A stretch of 64,000 nt of DNA from Rhodobacteraceae bacterium Alg231-04. Its GTDB lineage: Bacteria > Pseudomonadota > Alphaproteobacteria > Rhodobacterales > Rhodobacteraceae. The stretch spans positions 62,001 through 126,000 of the forward strand of contig FREY01000007.1 in NCBI GenBank assembly GCA_900143635.1. The letters are read 5' to 3'. The notes beneath the pieces are model-generated. The model was not told where the DNA came from and did no database searches. It saw only the letters and a program-made list of their open reading frames with translations. The position numbers were made by a program, and so were the translations under genes. The first letter of the stretch is position 1, and each line of letters opens with the position of its first letter. Below are positions 24,550 through 33,995 of the stretch, in pieces.

Positions 24550-25421
24550 TGCCTACCTTTACCGCCCTTACCACCCTCACCGGAAAAGCCCCTGCCGAAC
24601 GGCTGGGCGAAGCAATGGAACGCCTGCAGCCGGAGCCCACCGGCGTTGGTGTCTTCGAGGTCGAGGATGGATCGGGCCTGTGGGAGGTCGGCGGCTATTT
24701 CACCGAAGCCCCGGACGAGGCAGGGCTGGCGCTGCTGGCTGTCACCTTTGAAGCCAAGCCCTTTGTCGTCTCCGAACTGCCGGAAACCGATTGGGTCGCC
24801 CATGTGCGCCGCGAGCTGGCCCCGGTCGAGGCCGGTCGCTTCTTTGTCTACGGCAGCCATGATGCGGATAAGGTGCCCGCCGATAAGATCCCGCTGCTGA
24901 TCGAGGCCGCAATGGCCTTTGGCACAGGTCACCACGGCACCACGCTGGGCTGCCTGCGGGCGCTGGACCATCTGATCGGCGAAGGCTTTGAAGGGCGCAA
25001 GGTCGTTGATATCGGCTGCGGCACTGCCGTGCTGGCGATGGCCGCCGCGCGGGTCTGGGATGGCGATATTCTGGCCAGCGACATCGATCAGGTCGCGGTT
25101 GACGTGGCCGAGGCAAACCTCAAGGCCAACGGCATGGAAGGCACAGTGGCCTGCATGGAGGCCGCAGGTTTTGATCATCCGGATCTGCAGGCCGCAGCCC
25201 CCTATGATCTGATCTTCGCCAATATCCTCAAAGGCCCGCTGGTGGCCCTGTCACCCGATATGGCGGCCAATCTGCGTCCCCAAGGCTATGCGATCCTTTC
25301 GGGGATTCTTAATGAACAGGCCGATGAGGTGATTGACGTTTATGCACGGAATGGCATCAATCTGACCCGCCGCGATGAGATTGGTGAATGGACAACCCTT
25401 CTTTTGCAGCGAAACGGCTGA
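24549..25421 (+). CDS. prmA: ribosomal protein L11 methyltransferase
   Basis: A 290-aa SAM-dependent methyltransferase that trimethylates ribosomal protein L11. The N-terminal substrate domain (about residues 1-110) is followed by AMAFGTGHHGTTLGCLRAL, motif I VVDIGCGTAVLAMAAARV, the acidic SDIDQVAVDVAEANLKAN, and the motif IV NPPY equivalent DLIFANILKGPLVAL, all characteristic of PrmA. The start overlaps the MATE stop by one base and AGGAGAC lies before the ATG. A typical 24 to 28 kDa size class is slightly exceeded, as is usual in alphaproteobacteria. Confidence 0.93.
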   Translation: MPTFTALTTLTGKAPAERLGEAMERLQPEPTGVGVFEVEDGSGLWEVGGYFTEAPDEAGLALLAVTFEAKPFVVSELPETDWVAHVRRELAPVEAGRFFVYGSHDADKVPADKIPLLIEAAMAFGTGHHGTTLGCLRALDHLIGEGFEGRKVVDIGCGTAVLAMAAARVWDGDILASDIDQVAVDVAEANLKANGMEGTVACMEAAGFDHPDLQAAAPYDLIFANILKGPLVALSPDMAANLRPQGYAILSGILNEQADEVIDVYARNGINLTRRDEIGEWTTLLLQRNG

Positions 25422-25520
25422 TTTAACCAAGTTTACAGCAATTTTTAGGCGTTTTGCCGCCCTTTGTGGTAAGCTTAGTCTATTCTTTACAATCATCGGT
25501 GGGGGCTGGTGGAGGTTACG

Positions 25521-25874
25521 ATGGACAAAGGTCAAATCGCTTTTTCCGCTCGTTTGAAGCAACTCGATCGGAAGCGTCAGTCGCTTTCGGGCGGATATAC
25601 AATGTGCATGAAGCCGGATGGGCTGCTGGTTGCGGCGCCGGCCCGTGGGGGGCGTCTGGGGGGGACGCTCCTGCCACGGGTCGTGCTGTTCCTGATCGCC
25701 GGGATCTGGCTGTTCAAGGGGCTATTACTCACCGCGCTTGGGGACGCTGGGTATCAAAGCAGCCTGGAACGGCTGGCAGGGGGCACGCCTGTTGAACAGG
25801 TGGGGGCCGCCGTGATGTACCCGGATCCGCTGGCGCGCTGGATCGCTGAGCGTATCGACACCCTGACCAGCTGA
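25521..25874 (+). CDS. small single-pass membrane protein, unknown function
   Basis: I do not recognise this 117-aa protein. It has a basic N-terminus (about residues 1-50), one strong hydrophobic helix (LPRVVLFLIAGIWLFKGLLL, about 53-72) and a short C-terminal domain ending in AERIDTLTS. GGAGG lies five bases before ATG 25521, which rules out the longer start at 25509. The cytoplasmic N-terminus is inferred from its positive charge. It follows prmA by 99 bases, has its own AT-rich upstream region and ends before a strong bidirectional terminator. Confidence 0.65.
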   Translation: MDKGQIAFSARLKQLDRKRQSLSGGYTMCMKPDGLLVAAPARGGRLGGTLLPRVVLFLIAGIWLFKGLLLTALGDAGYQSSLERLAGGTPVEQVGAAVMYPDPLARWIAERIDTLTS

Positions 25875-25894
25875 TTTTTACAAAGACAGCAGCT

Positions 25895-25932
25895 ACAAAA
25901 AAACGCCGCAGTCCGGGACTGCGGCGTTTTTT
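25895..25932. terminator. bidirectional rho-independent terminator
   Basis: A 12-bp stem (ACGCCGCAGTCC at 903-914 and GGACTGCGGCGT at 916-927 of this region, i.e. 25903-25927) is flanked by A runs on the left and T runs on the right. It serves the plus-strand gene ending at 25874 and the minus-strand DUF1127 gene ending at 25973. Confidence 0.92.
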
Positions 25933-25972
25933 CTTGCCCCCGAGGGAGGAGAATGGGGCATGGAAGAGTTCT

Positions 25973-26191
25973 TTAGAAGACCGGTTTGCCTTCGGCGACG
26001 CCTTCAATGTCGGCGCGGGTCAGGCCGATGTCGGCCAGTTCGCGCTCGCTCAGCTTGGACAGCGCATTCTTGGTGACGCGGGCGTCATTCCAATCGATCA
26101 TGGCAGCCGATGCTGCGGCGATCGTTGCGGTGATACGGCCGAACAGGCCGTTAGAGCCATAGGAGGTGCGGGTGGTGTCAAAAGCAGCCAT
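25973..26191 (-). CDS. DUF1127 domain-containing small protein
   Basis: A 72-aa protein. The C-terminal DUF1127 core reads KNALSKLSERELADIGLTRADIE, the pattern of these small Arg/Leu-rich proteins. Relatives in alphaproteobacteria are linked to RNA turnover and phosphate or stress responses, but no function can be assigned here. The start at 26191 is supported by AAGGACAAGG six bases upstream; a longer frame from 26248 adds 19 poorly fitting residues. It is monocistronic with its own terminator. Confidence 0.8.
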   Translation of the reverse strand: MAAFDTTRTSYGSNGLFGRITATIAAASAAMIDWNDARVTKNALSKLSERELADIGLTRADIEGVAEGKPVF

Positions 26192-26687
26192 ATACCTTGT
26201 CCTTCTGATGTGTGTTTCATGTTGTGCCATCGTGGCGATGAACCGCATTTAGGAGCGCAAATAGCGTCTCGCAAGCAGCAAGAATGCATGTGTCCTATGC
26301 GCGTTTTGCATAGCTTTTGGCCAAGGAAATAAGGCTGAAACAATTGTGAACGGGAAGTGTCGCAAATTGTCTTTATTGCCATTTCCGAGGTCGTTTTCAG
26401 ACCCGATTTGAGGTCGGTACCGGTACCGGAGTTAACGGATGGATTCCTGCGGGGGCCGGATAATTTTTCCAACTTGGGTCGAAAGGCGAAAGGTGACGTT
26501 ACGGAATGCGCTGTGAGAGCCTGCTCAGGTGGCCATCTGGGCAGCTGTGACCGTCAATCGGGCGGCCCTGCGCAAGAGATTCGCGACTCGCCCTGACGGG
26601 TCATGGCTGCATCGGCGCAATTCTCTTTGTGCGTGTTCATGCTTTGTGCTAGTTTGGCAAAAAATAGAACAACAACACAGGCAGAGC
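26192..26687. other. 496-base gap without a convincing gene
   Basis: The stretch between the divergent DUF1127 gene and ruvC holds both promoters. Short open frames here (such as 26357-26596 plus) lack ribosome binding sites and typical codon use, so I do not call them. The left half is AT-richer than its surroundings and may hold a small RNA or a decayed gene; nothing definite is visible apart from the possible LexA-like site near ruvC. Confidence 0.5.
26635..26649 (+). promoter_or_regulatory. weak LexA-like (GTTC-N7-GTTC) site upstream of ruvC
   Basis: GTTCATGCTTTGTGC fits the alphaproteobacterial SOS box GTTC-N7-GTTC with one mismatch in the right half, 39 bases upstream of the ruvC start. 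ruvCAB is commonly in the SOS regulon, so the position is sensible, but a one-mismatch site is not proof. Confidence 0.3.
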
Positions 26688-27185
26688 ATGCGCATCTTGG
26701 GAATCGATCCGGGGCTCAGAACCCTGGGCTGGGGCGTGATTGACACTCAGGGCACACGGCTGAGCCATGTCGCCAACGGGCATTGTCATTCTGATGGTGA
26801 TGATCTGGGTGAGCGGCTGCTGTCGCTGCACAATCAGATCACCGAGGTGATCGAGGAACACGCTCCGGTTCAGGCGGCGATTGAACAGACTTTTGTGAAC
26901 AAAGACGGTGCAGGTACGCTAAAGCTGGGTCAGGCCCGTGGCGTGGCGCTTCTGACGCTGGCCAAGGCCGGGTTGCCGGTTGGTGAATATGCGCCAAACC
27001 GGGTGAAGAAGACGGTGGTCGGTGTTGGCCATGCCGAAAAGGAGCAGGTCATGCATATGGTGAAACTGCAGCTGCCCGGCTGCGCGCCCAAAGGGGCGGA
27101 TGCGGCGGATGCCCTGGCGATTGCCATCTGTCATGCCTTTTATGGCGGCACCCATGGCCGAACCCTGAAGGAGGTGCGCACATGA
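26688..27185 (+). CDS. ruvC: crossover junction endodeoxyribonuclease RuvC
   Basis: A 165-aa Holliday junction resolvase. The acidic catalytic residues appear in [16 protein letters not shown] (Asp7), [11 protein letters not shown], and the C-terminal pair in [18 protein letters not shown] 26688 is the family start; longer frames run through non-coding DNA. The stop overlaps the ruvA ATG by four bases. With RuvA and RuvB it resolves recombination intermediates. Confidence 0.95.
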   Translation: MRILGIDPGLRTLGWGVIDTQGTRLSHVANGHCHSDGDDLGERLLSLHNQITEVIEEHAPVQAAIEQTFVNKDGAGTLKLGQARGVALLTLAKAGLPVGEYAPNRVKKTVVGVGHAEKEQVMHMVKLQLPGCAPKGADAADALAIAICHAFYGGTHGRTLKEVRT

Positions 27186-27859
27186 TTGGTAAACTGACAG
27201 GGCGCCTGGAATACCGCACGCAGGACCATGTGCTGATCGACGTGCGCGGTGTTGGCTATATCGTCTATTGCTCGGACCGCACCATGGCTGCCCTTCCCGG
27301 CGCCGGAGAGGCGGTCTCGCTCTATACCGAAATGGTGGTGCGCGAGGATTTGATGCAGCTCTTCGGTTTCACCTCGCTGGTCGAAAAGGAATGGCACCGG
27401 TTGCTGTGCTCGGTGCAAGGCGTCGGGGCCAAGGTGTCCCTGGCAATTCTGGGCACCCTTGGCCCGGATGGCGTGAGCCGCGCCATCGCACTGGGCGACT
27501 GGGCGACCGTGAAGGCCGCCAAAGGTGTTGGCCCGAAAACGGCGCAGCGTATCGTGCTGGACCTGAAGGATAAGGCGCCCGGTGTCATGGCCATGGGCGG
27601 CACGGTAACGGATGCGATGGACGGGCCTGATCTGGAAGTGATCGAAGCATCGGATCCAGCGCCAAAACCAAAACGGAAACCGGCACAGCCATCCGGTGCT
27701 GCAGCCGCATCCGCCGGGGCGCTTTCGGCGCTGGCAAACCTGGGGTATGGCCCGTCGGACGCCGCAGCCGCAGTTGCCGAGGCCGCCGCCAGCGCCCCCG
27801 ACGCGGGCGAAGCAGAGCTGATCCGCGCGGCCCTGCGCCTGTTGGCACCGAAAGGCTGA
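27182..27859 (+). CDS. ruvA: Holliday junction branch migration protein RuvA
   Basis: A 225-aa protein. The N-terminal OB fold ([21 protein letters not shown]) is followed by two helix-hairpin-helix motifs ([13 protein letters not shown] and [19 protein letters not shown]) that grip the junction. An Ala/Pro linker of about 45 residues leads to the C-terminal RuvB-binding domain ([19 protein letters not shown]). The linker is longer than in E. coli RuvA, in line with alphaproteobacteria. The gene overlaps ruvC and precedes ruvB by four bases. Confidence 0.95.
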   Translation: MIGKLTGRLEYRTQDHVLIDVRGVGYIVYCSDRTMAALPGAGEAVSLYTEMVVREDLMQLFGFTSLVEKEWHRLLCSVQGVGAKVSLAILGTLGPDGVSRAIALGDWATVKAAKGVGPKTAQRIVLDLKDKAPGVMAMGGTVTDAMDGPDLEVIEASDPAPKPKRKPAQPSGAAAASAGALSALANLGYGPSDAAAAVAEAAASAPDAGEAELIRAALRLLAPKG

Positions 27860-27863
27860 GTGA

Positions 27864-28883
27864 ATGATCGACGCTGATCCCGCCCTGCGCCCTGATCCGC
27901 TGCCCGAGGACAATGACCGCGCCTTGCGTCCGCAGGGGCTGGGCGAATTCATCGGGCAGGCCGAAGCCCGCGCCAACCTGCGCGTCTTCATCGAAAGTGC
28001 GCGCCGCCGTGGCGAGGCGATGGACCACACGCTGTTCCACGGCCCTCCCGGTCTTGGCAAGACGACACTGGCGCAGATTGTGGCACGGGAACTGGGGGTG
28101 AACTTCCGCATGACCTCGGGGCCGGTGCTGGCCAAGGCCGGCGATCTGGCGGCGATCCTCACCAATCTTGAAGCACGCGATGTGCTGTTCATCGACGAGA
28201 TCCACCGCCTGAACCCGGCTGTCGAAGAGGTGCTCTACCCGGCGATGGAGGATTTCGAGCTGGATCTGGTGATCGGCGAAGGCCCTGCTGCGCGTACCGT
28301 GCGGATCGAATTGCAGCCTTTCACCCTGGTTGGGGCCACCACCCGCATGGGGCTGCTGACCACGCCGCTGCGCGACCGCTTTGGCATTCCGACCCGACTG
28401 CAATTCTACACGGTCGACGAACTGCACGAGATCGTCACCCGCAATGCCCGCAAGCTGGGCGCCCCAGCCGATGATGCCGGTGCCCGCGAGATTGCCCGCC
28501 GGGCCCGTGGCACACCGCGCATTGCTGGGCGGTTGTTGCGCCGGGTGGTGGATTTCGCGGTTGTCGAGGGCGACGGGACAATCACTCAGGAACTGGCCGA
28601 CAGTTCATTGACCCGGCTGGGCGTCGACCTGCTGGGACTGGACGGCGCCGACCGCCGTTATCTGCGCCTCATCGCGGAAAACTATGCCGGTGGTCCGGTG
28701 GGGATCGAAACACTCTCCGCAGCCCTGTCCGAAAGCCGGGATTCACTGGAAGATGTGATCGAGCCATATTTGTTGCAGCAGGGCCTGATCCAGCGGACGC
28801 CGCGCGGCCGAATGCTGGCGCAAAAGGCCTGGACACACCTGGGAATGCCCGCACCGAAGTCGCGCAGCGACCTGTTTTCCTAA
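27864..28883 (+). CDS. ruvB: Holliday junction branch migration DNA helicase RuvB
   Basis: A 339-aa AAA+ ATPase that drives branch migration together with RuvA. Walker A is [14 protein letters not shown], Walker [12 protein letters not shown], sensor [20 protein letters not shown], and the arginine-rich sensor II follows in [18 protein letters not shown] winged-helix domain is at the C-terminus. The gene starts four bases after ruvA and completes the ruvCAB operon. The ensuing 192-base gap shows no clear terminator. Confidence 0.97.
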   Translation: MIDADPALRPDPLPEDNDRALRPQGLGEFIGQAEARANLRVFIESARRRGEAMDHTLFHGPPGLGKTTLAQIVARELGVNFRMTSGPVLAKAGDLAAILTNLEARDVLFIDEIHRLNPAVEEVLYPAMEDFELDLVIGEGPAARTVRIELQPFTLVGATTRMGLLTTPLRDRFGIPTRLQFYTVDELHEIVTRNARKLGAPADDAGAREIARRARGTPRIAGRLLRRVVDFAVVEGDGTITQELADSSLTRLGVDLLGLDGADRRYLRLIAENYAGGPVGIETLSAALSESRDSLEDVIEPYLLQQGLIQRTPRGRMLAQKAWTHLGMPAPKSRSDLFS

Positions 28884-29075
28884 GGCGGTCAGCCCCACAG
28901 CGGCCCCACGGCGCCAACGGACATTACCGGCGCGGCGCTCTGCCGGTGACCAGACCGCGACATTTGCGGGTAAAAAAGGCGGCAGAAGCCCGCCGGCCGG
29001 TTCGAGCGCCATTGCCAGCTGCGCGCCAAGGCCCTAGCCTGTCTGCCAACAGCAGTCTGCGAGGCATACATTCCC

Positions 29076-30797
29076 GTGTTTCTTATTTCCAGCCGTACCG
29101 CGATGGCGGCTCTGGCGCTTTCGCTTTCCTTGGCCCCGATGACCGCGGTCGCCGCCGAACCTGCGTCCGGCGCCTATCTTGCTGGCCGCCAGGCGATGAT
29201 CGACAATGATTTTGTCGCCGCTTCGCAGTATTTCACCCGTGCCCTGATGCATGATTCCGCCAATCCCGCGCTTTTGGAAAACGTCGTCTTTGCGCAGCTT
29301 GCGCTCGGCAACCTCGACGGTGCCCGGCCGGTGGCCGAACAGATGCAGGCTCTGGGAATTTCCAGTCAGGTGGCCAGCCTTGCCTATGCGGCTGGCGCCG
29401 CCAAGGCCGGCGACTACGACCTGATCCTGGCTCGTGATACGCAGGAGCAGGGGATTAGCCAGCTGGTCGACGGGCTGAACATTGCCTGGGCTCATATGGG
29501 CAAGGGTTCGGTGGGCAAGGCGCTGGAGGAATTCGACGCACTCGCCAAAGTCGAAGGGCTGCGAGGCTTCGCCCTGTATCACCGGGCGCTGGCACTGGCA
29601 TCTGTCGGCGACTATGAAGGCGCAGAGGCGCTGTTTGCGGCCGATGGTGGCCAGTTGGCGTTGATCTCGCGTCGGGCGGTGACCGCACGGGCCGAGGTTC
29701 TGTCGCAACTGGGCCGGAACACGGATGCGCTGGCCACTTTGGATCAGGCGTTTGGCGGTCGGACCGACCCCGGGCTGACCGATCTTCGGGCGCGACTGGA
29801 GACAGGCAAACCGCTGCCGTTCAGCATCGCGCCGGGCGTGGCCGAAGGCTTTGCCGAAATCTATTACTCCGTTGGGTCAGCGCTAGAGGGGGAGGCGTCG
29901 GACGATTACGTGCTGATCTATACCCGTCTGGCCAGCGCCCTCAGCACAGCACATGTAGACGCCATATTGCTGAGCGCGGAGCTGCTGGACCAGTTGGGCC
30001 GTTACGGTCTGTCCGTTTCAACCTACAAGCAGGTTCCGCAGGACCACCCGGATTACCACGCCGCCGAATTGGGCCGCGCCGAGGCACTGCGCCGGGCCGC
30101 CAAGCCTGATGCTGCCGCCGAAGTCCTCGAACAGCTTGCCCGCAGCCACCCGGATCTGGCGGATGTGCATTCCGCCCTTGGGGATCTGCTGCGGCAGGAA
30201 GAACGCTATGCTGAGGCTGTTCATGCATTGGACGCCGCCGTGGCGCTGATGGCGCCAGATGCGCCCGGACGGTGGTACCTGTATTATGCGCGCGGGATAT
30301 GCCACGAGCGGCTGAAAAACTGGGAGGACGCCGAGGCCGACTTTCGCGCCGCGCTGGAGCTGAACCCAGATCAGCCCTCCGTTCTCAATTACCTCGGCTA
30401 TTCTCTGGTGGAAAAGCGCACCAATCTGGATGAAGCCCTGGACATGATCAAACGCGCCGTCGCTGCCCGTCCGGACTCGGGCTATATCGTCGATTCCCTT
30501 GGCTGGGTGCTCTACCGTCTGGGCCGCCACGAAGAAGCTGTGGCCCATATGGAAAAAGCGGTTGAACTGATGCCGGTCGATCCGGTTGTAAATGACCACC
30601 TCGGCGATGTTTTCTGGGCGGTGGGCCGCACCATGGAAGCAGAATTCCAGTGGCGCCGCGCCCTGTCGTTCATTGACCCCGAAGACGTCGATGCCGAGGC
30701 CGATCCGGAGCGGATCCGCCGCAAGCTGGACGTAGGGCTGGATCAGGTTCTGGAAGAAGAAGGTGCAGACCCAATCGCGGTGGCCAATGGCGGTTGA
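29076..30797 (+). CDS. secreted TPR-repeat protein
   Basis: A 573-aa protein with a signal peptide in the first 27 or so residues (ALALSLSLAPMTAVAAEPAS) and many tetratricopeptide repeats. Clear copies include YFTRALMHDSANPALLENVV, DLLRQEERYAEAVHALDAAV, DAEADFRAALELNPDQPSVL, DEALDMIKRAVAARPDSGYI and EAVAHMEKAVELMPVDPVV. It is a probable periplasmic scaffold. The GTG start at 29076 places seven residues before an alternative ATG at 29103. Its end overlaps ispE by 11 bases, a conserved alphaproteobacterial order. Partners are unknown. Confidence 0.85.
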   Translation: MFLISSRTAMAALALSLSLAPMTAVAAEPASGAYLAGRQAMIDNDFVAASQYFTRALMHDSANPALLENVVFAQLALGNLDGARPVAEQMQALGISSQVASLAYAAGAAKAGDYDLILARDTQEQGISQLVDGLNIAWAHMGKGSVGKALEEFDALAKVEGLRGFALYHRALALASVGDYEGAEALFAADGGQLALISRRAVTARAEVLSQLGRNTDALATLDQAFGGRTDPGLTDLRARLETGKPLPFSIAPGVAEGFAEIYYSVGSALEGEASDDYVLIYTRLASALSTAHVDAILLSAELLDQLGRYGLSVSTYKQVPQDHPDYHAAELGRAEALRRAAKPDAAAEVLEQLARSHPDLADVHSALGDLLRQEERYAEAVHALDAAVALMAPDAPGRWYLYYARGICHERLKNWEDAEADFRAALELNPDQPSVLNYLGYSLVEKRTNLDEALDMIKRAVAARPDSGYIVDSLGWVLYRLGRHEEAVAHMEKAVELMPVDPVVNDHLGDVFWAVGRTMEAEFQWRRALSFIDPEDVDAEADPERIRRKLDVGLDQVLEEEGADPIAVANGG

Positions 30798-31608
30798 AGG
30801 CTTTGCCCCCGCCAAGGTCAATCTTACACTGCATGTGACCGGCCAGCGCCAGGACGGCTATCATCTTCTCGACAGCCTGGTGGCCTTTGCGGATATCGGT
30901 GACCATCTGAGCCTGACACCCGGACCGGAACTGACGCTAGAAGTCAGCGGCGCCTTCTGCGAGGGGGTGCCGACGGATGCGCGCAATCTGGTATGGAAAG
31001 CTGCGGTCGGCGCCGGCTGGTCCGGCGGGATCCACTTGCAAAAATCCCTGCCGCATGGGGCTGGTATTGGCGGCGGATCTTCTGATGCCGCTGCGGTGCT
31101 GCGCGCGGTCGCCGCGCGAGGGGGGCATATCCCGGGCGATCTGGCGCTTTCACTTGGAGCGGATGTCCCGGTCTGTATGGTCGCAAAGGCGGCGCGGATG
31201 CAGGGCATTGGGGAACAGATCACACCTGTGACTCTGCCCGAGCTGCCTGCGATTTTGGTCAATCCACGGCTGTCTGTCCCGACACCGCAGGTCTTCAGGG
31301 CGTTGTCCAGTCGGACCAACCCGGCAATGCCGACCCACCTGCCCAATTTTGCCTCGGCGGGTGCTCTGGCGCTTTGGCTGGCACAGCAGCGAAATGACCT
31401 CGAAGCGCCCGCACTTGCCTGCCAGCCCGTGATCGGGCAGGTCTTGTCTGCCCTGTCATCGCTGCCAGGTGTGCGTCTGGCGCGGATGTCAGGATCTGGC
31501 GCCACCTGTTTCGCACTGTTTGAGAGGGCCGATCTTGCGGCTGAAAACGCCCGCGCGATCGCTGCGACCCATCCGGGCTGGTGGGTTCAGCCGACGGTCC
31601 TGCGCTGA
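30787..31608 (+). CDS. ispE: 4-diphosphocytidyl-2-C-methyl-D-erythritol kinase
   Basis: A 273-aa GHMP kinase that phosphorylates CDP-methylerythritol in the MEP isoprenoid pathway. Evidence is the start FAPAKVNLTLHVTGQRQDGYH, the ATP loop PHGAGIGGGSSDAAAVLRAV, LGADVPVC and the C-terminal RMSGSGATCFALFE motif. ATG 30787 lies inside the end of the TPR gene and fits the family start. It is close to the convergent polyprenyl synthase gene, which uses downstream products of the same pathway. Confidence 0.95.
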   Translation: MAVEGFAPAKVNLTLHVTGQRQDGYHLLDSLVAFADIGDHLSLTPGPELTLEVSGAFCEGVPTDARNLVWKAAVGAGWSGGIHLQKSLPHGAGIGGGSSDAAAVLRAVAARGGHIPGDLALSLGADVPVCMVAKAARMQGIGEQITPVTLPELPAILVNPRLSVPTPQVFRALSSRTNPAMPTHLPNFASAGALALWLAQQRNDLEAPALACQPVIGQVLSALSSLPGVRLARMSGSGATCFALFERADLAAENARAIAATHPGWWVQPTVLR

Positions 31609-31635
31609 CAGGCAGTCGGTCGCGCCAACCCTCAC

Positions 31636-31700
31636 GTTTTCACCTACGCTAAATACTCCGGAAGAGCCGCCCGTCAGGGGTGGCCGAGGCAGAGCTCCGG
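31636..31700 (-). repeat. copy of an intergenic GGAGTATTT repeat family
   Basis: Between ispE and the polyprenyl synthase gene, the minus strand holds TTCCGGAGTATTT, then AGCGT and AGGTGAAA. The same order of words occurs at 42518-42540 and, in variant form, at 51990-52012 and 52426-52448. It is short and non-coding. Confidence 0.5.
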
Positions 31701-31706
31701 CAACGT

Positions 31707-32705
31707 TTAGGTCAGTCGGGCGACGACATAATCAGCCAGATCTTCCAGCATTGCGCGCACCGGATGATCCGGTAGCACCGACAGCGCCTCTTTGGCCTTT
31801 GCCGCCCAGCCATTGGCATCGTCACGGGTGGCGTCCAGCGTCTTGTATTTGGCCATCAACTGCAGCGCGTGCTCCAGGTCTCCGTCTTCCTGACGGCCTT
31901 TGCCAATGGTGCGCTGCCAAAACGCGTGTTCTTCTTCGCTGGCCTGGGCCACGGCCTTGATCACCGGCAGGGTCAGTTTGCGCTCGCGGAAATCATCGCC
32001 GACGTTTTTGCCGGTGGCCGCCGCGTCGCCCTGATAATCCAGCAGGTCATCGGCGATCTGAAAGGCAATGCCCAAAGCGTCGCCATAGGCAAACAGCGCC
32101 TGCACCTGGGCCTCGGGGGCCGCAGCGATCACGCCGCCTACTTCCATGGCTGCGGAAAACAGCGCCGCCGTCTTGCCGCGCACCACCTGCAGATAGATGC
32201 TTTCGTCTGTTTTCAGATCGGTGGCTGCGGTCATTTGCAGCACTTCGCCTTCGGCAATGGTTGCCGATGCATTGGCGAGAATATCCAGAACCCGCAGGCT
32301 GCCGCATTCGACCATCAGCTGGAAGCTGCGGGCAAACAGGTAATCCCCGACCAGAACCGAGGATTTATTGTCCCACAGCAGATTGGCCGTGGGCCGTCCG
32401 CGGCGCTGGCCGCTTTCATCAACCACATCATCATGCAGCAGGGTGGCAGTGTGGATGAACTCCACCGTCGCCGCCAGTTTCACATCGTCATCGCCCTGAT
32501 AGCCACAGAGCTTGGCCGCAGCCAGTGTCAGCATTGGGCGCAGGCGTTTGCCACCTGCTTCGACCAGATGTGCGGTGACCTCGGGGATTCGCGGCGCATG
32601 TTCTGATGCCATCCGGGTGCGGATCAGGCTGTTTACAGCCGCCATCTCGGCACTCAGGGTTTCTGCCAGCCGATCATGTGGCTTTTGTGCAAGGCTCTGG
32701 TCCAT
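31707..32705 (-). CDS. ispB: long-chain polyprenyl diphosphate synthase (ubiquinone side chain)
   Basis: A 332-aa trans-prenyltransferase with both Asp-rich motifs, LLHDDVVDES (first) and QIADDLLDYQGD (second), and the GGKRLRP and GKTAALF blocks. It would elongate farnesyl or geranylgeranyl diphosphate to a long chain (probably C50 in this group, for ubiquinone-10). The start at 32705 aligns with the family; the longer frame to 32849 runs over the divergent neighbour. It is divergent from the DUF2007 gene with 57 bases between. Confidence 0.9.
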   Translation of the reverse strand: MDQSLAQKPHDRLAETLSAEMAAVNSLIRTRMASEHAPRIPEVTAHLVEAGGKRLRPMLTLAAAKLCGYQGDDDVKLAATVEFIHTATLLHDDVVDESGQRRGRPTANLLWDNKSSVLVGDYLFARSFQLMVECGSLRVLDILANASATIAEGEVLQMTAATDLKTDESIYLQVVRGKTAALFSAAMEVGGVIAAAPEAQVQALFAYGDALGIAFQIADDLLDYQGDAAATGKNVGDDFRERKLTLPVIKAVAQASEEEHAFWQRTIGKGRQEDGDLEHALQLMAKYKTLDATRDDANGWAAKAKEALSVLPDHPVRAMLEDLADYVVARLT

Positions 32706-32762
32706 CACATTCCCATTCCCAGGGGTCGACAAACAGCCGTTCCCCCTCTTAAATCCCATCAT

Positions 32763-32984
32763 ATGAAGGAACTTCTGCGCAGCACCGACCCAACTGTCTT
32801 GGCCTTTGCCTCCGCCCTTCTTGAGGGTGAGGATATAGACTGCTTTCAAATGGACGTAAATATGAGCGTTCTGGAAGGTGGCATCGGGATTTTCCCGCGA
32901 CGCATGATGGTGCGAGCCGATGATTATGACGCCGCGATGCGGGTGTTGCGCGACAATGACGTGCCGACGGGAAAATATGCTTGA
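32763..32984 (+). CDS. DUF2007 domain small protein
   Basis: A 73-aa protein. The core MKELLRSTDPTVLAFASALL, ending MRVLRDNDVPTGKYA, matches DUF2007 (putative signal transducing protein). The family has a ferredoxin-like fold resembling the PII group; no ligand is known. ATG 32763 is used because longer frames overlap the divergent polyprenyl synthase gene. The stop shares one base with the next gene's ATG. Confidence 0.8.
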   Translation: MKELLRSTDPTVLAFASALLEGEDIDCFQMDVNMSVLEGGIGIFPRRMMVRADDYDAAMRVLRDNDVPTGKYA

Positions 32985-33751
32985 TGCCCGCGTTCGATGA
33001 GAAGGCTTTAAGCTGCAATGCCTTTCTAGGCGGCAAGGTCATGCTGCAGCAGCCAAAGGCGGGCTACCGGGCGGGGATCGATCCGGTTCTGCTGGCTGCG
33101 GCTGTGTCGGCGCGGGCTGGTCAGAGTGTTCTGGAGTTGGGCTGCGGTGCGGGGCAGGCCTTTCTCTGCCTGTCGGCGCGGGTTCCGGACCTGTGCTGCA
33201 CCGGCGTTGAACTGCTGGAGGAATACGCAGAGCTTGCCCGGCGAAATGCACGTGCAAACGGGGCCGAAGCAACGGTGATCACTGCCGATCTGTCTGCGCT
33301 GCCGATGGATCTGCGGCAGCGTCAGTTTGATCATGTGATTGCCAACCCGCCCTATTACCGAGCCGGGGCCCATGTGCAGTCACAGGATGCCGGGCGCCGC
33401 GCAGCACTGGGGGAGGACACGCCCTTGGACGTCTGGGTGTCGATTGCGGCCAAGAGGCTGCGGCCCAAGGGCTACCTGACGATGATCCAGCGCGCTGACC
33501 GTCTGCCGGATCTTCTGGCGGCCTGCAGCGGGCGGGTGGGATCGGTTGAGATCCTTCCGCTGGCGCCGCGTCAGGGCCGGGCTGCTGAGCTGGTGATATT
33601 GAAGGCCAGAAAGAATGGTCGCGCAGATTTTCGCCTCTATGCACCGCAGATATTGCACGCGGCCGAACGTCACCTGCGCGATGGCGATGACTACCGGCCG
33701 GAAATCTCGGCCGTGTTGAAAACAGGCGCGGCGCTGCCTTGGCCCAGATAA
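32984..33751 (+). CDS. TrmN6-like tRNA1(Val) (adenine37-N6)-methyltransferase
   Basis: A 255-aa SAM-dependent N6-adenine methyltransferase. Motif I is VLELGCGAGQAFLCL; the catalytic motif IV is HVIANPPYYRAG (NPPY). The family modifies A37 of tRNA1(Val); a ribosomal RNA or protein substrate cannot be excluded. The start codon overlaps the DUF2007 stop by one base, so the two are coupled, a pairing frequent in the group. After its end, 244 bases are non-coding up to the DUF465 gene. Confidence 0.82.
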   Translation: MPAFDEKALSCNAFLGGKVMLQQPKAGYRAGIDPVLLAAAVSARAGQSVLELGCGAGQAFLCLSARVPDLCCTGVELLEEYAELARRNARANGAEATVITADLSALPMDLRQRQFDHVIANPPYYRAGAHVQSQDAGRRAALGEDTPLDVWVSIAAKRLRPKGYLTMIQRADRLPDLLAACSGRVGSVEILPLAPRQGRAAELVILKARKNGRADFRLYAPQILHAAERHLRDGDDYRPEISAVLKTGAALPWPR

Positions 33752-33995
33752 GTTACAATCCTGCGACAATCTGACCTTTTCGGTAATGCTTGCGGCTTTT
33801 CATACCTCCGGCAGGGTTTTGCGTCGTTTTGGGAGGTTGTGATTCTCCGATTTGACCATTGAATTAACCAAAATGCGCGGGGATCAGCCGATTGTTTCAT
33901 TTCGTGGCAATTACTGTGCGCCTGCAGCGTGACAGTCCTGCAAACTTATGGTCCACTCTTTTTGTAACACCACTAGCTCATAAAGGAGGGTAGCC

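Noticed and set aside
26357-26596. 79-aa open frame upstream of ruvC
   Set aside because: No ribosome binding site, atypical composition and no recognised domain.
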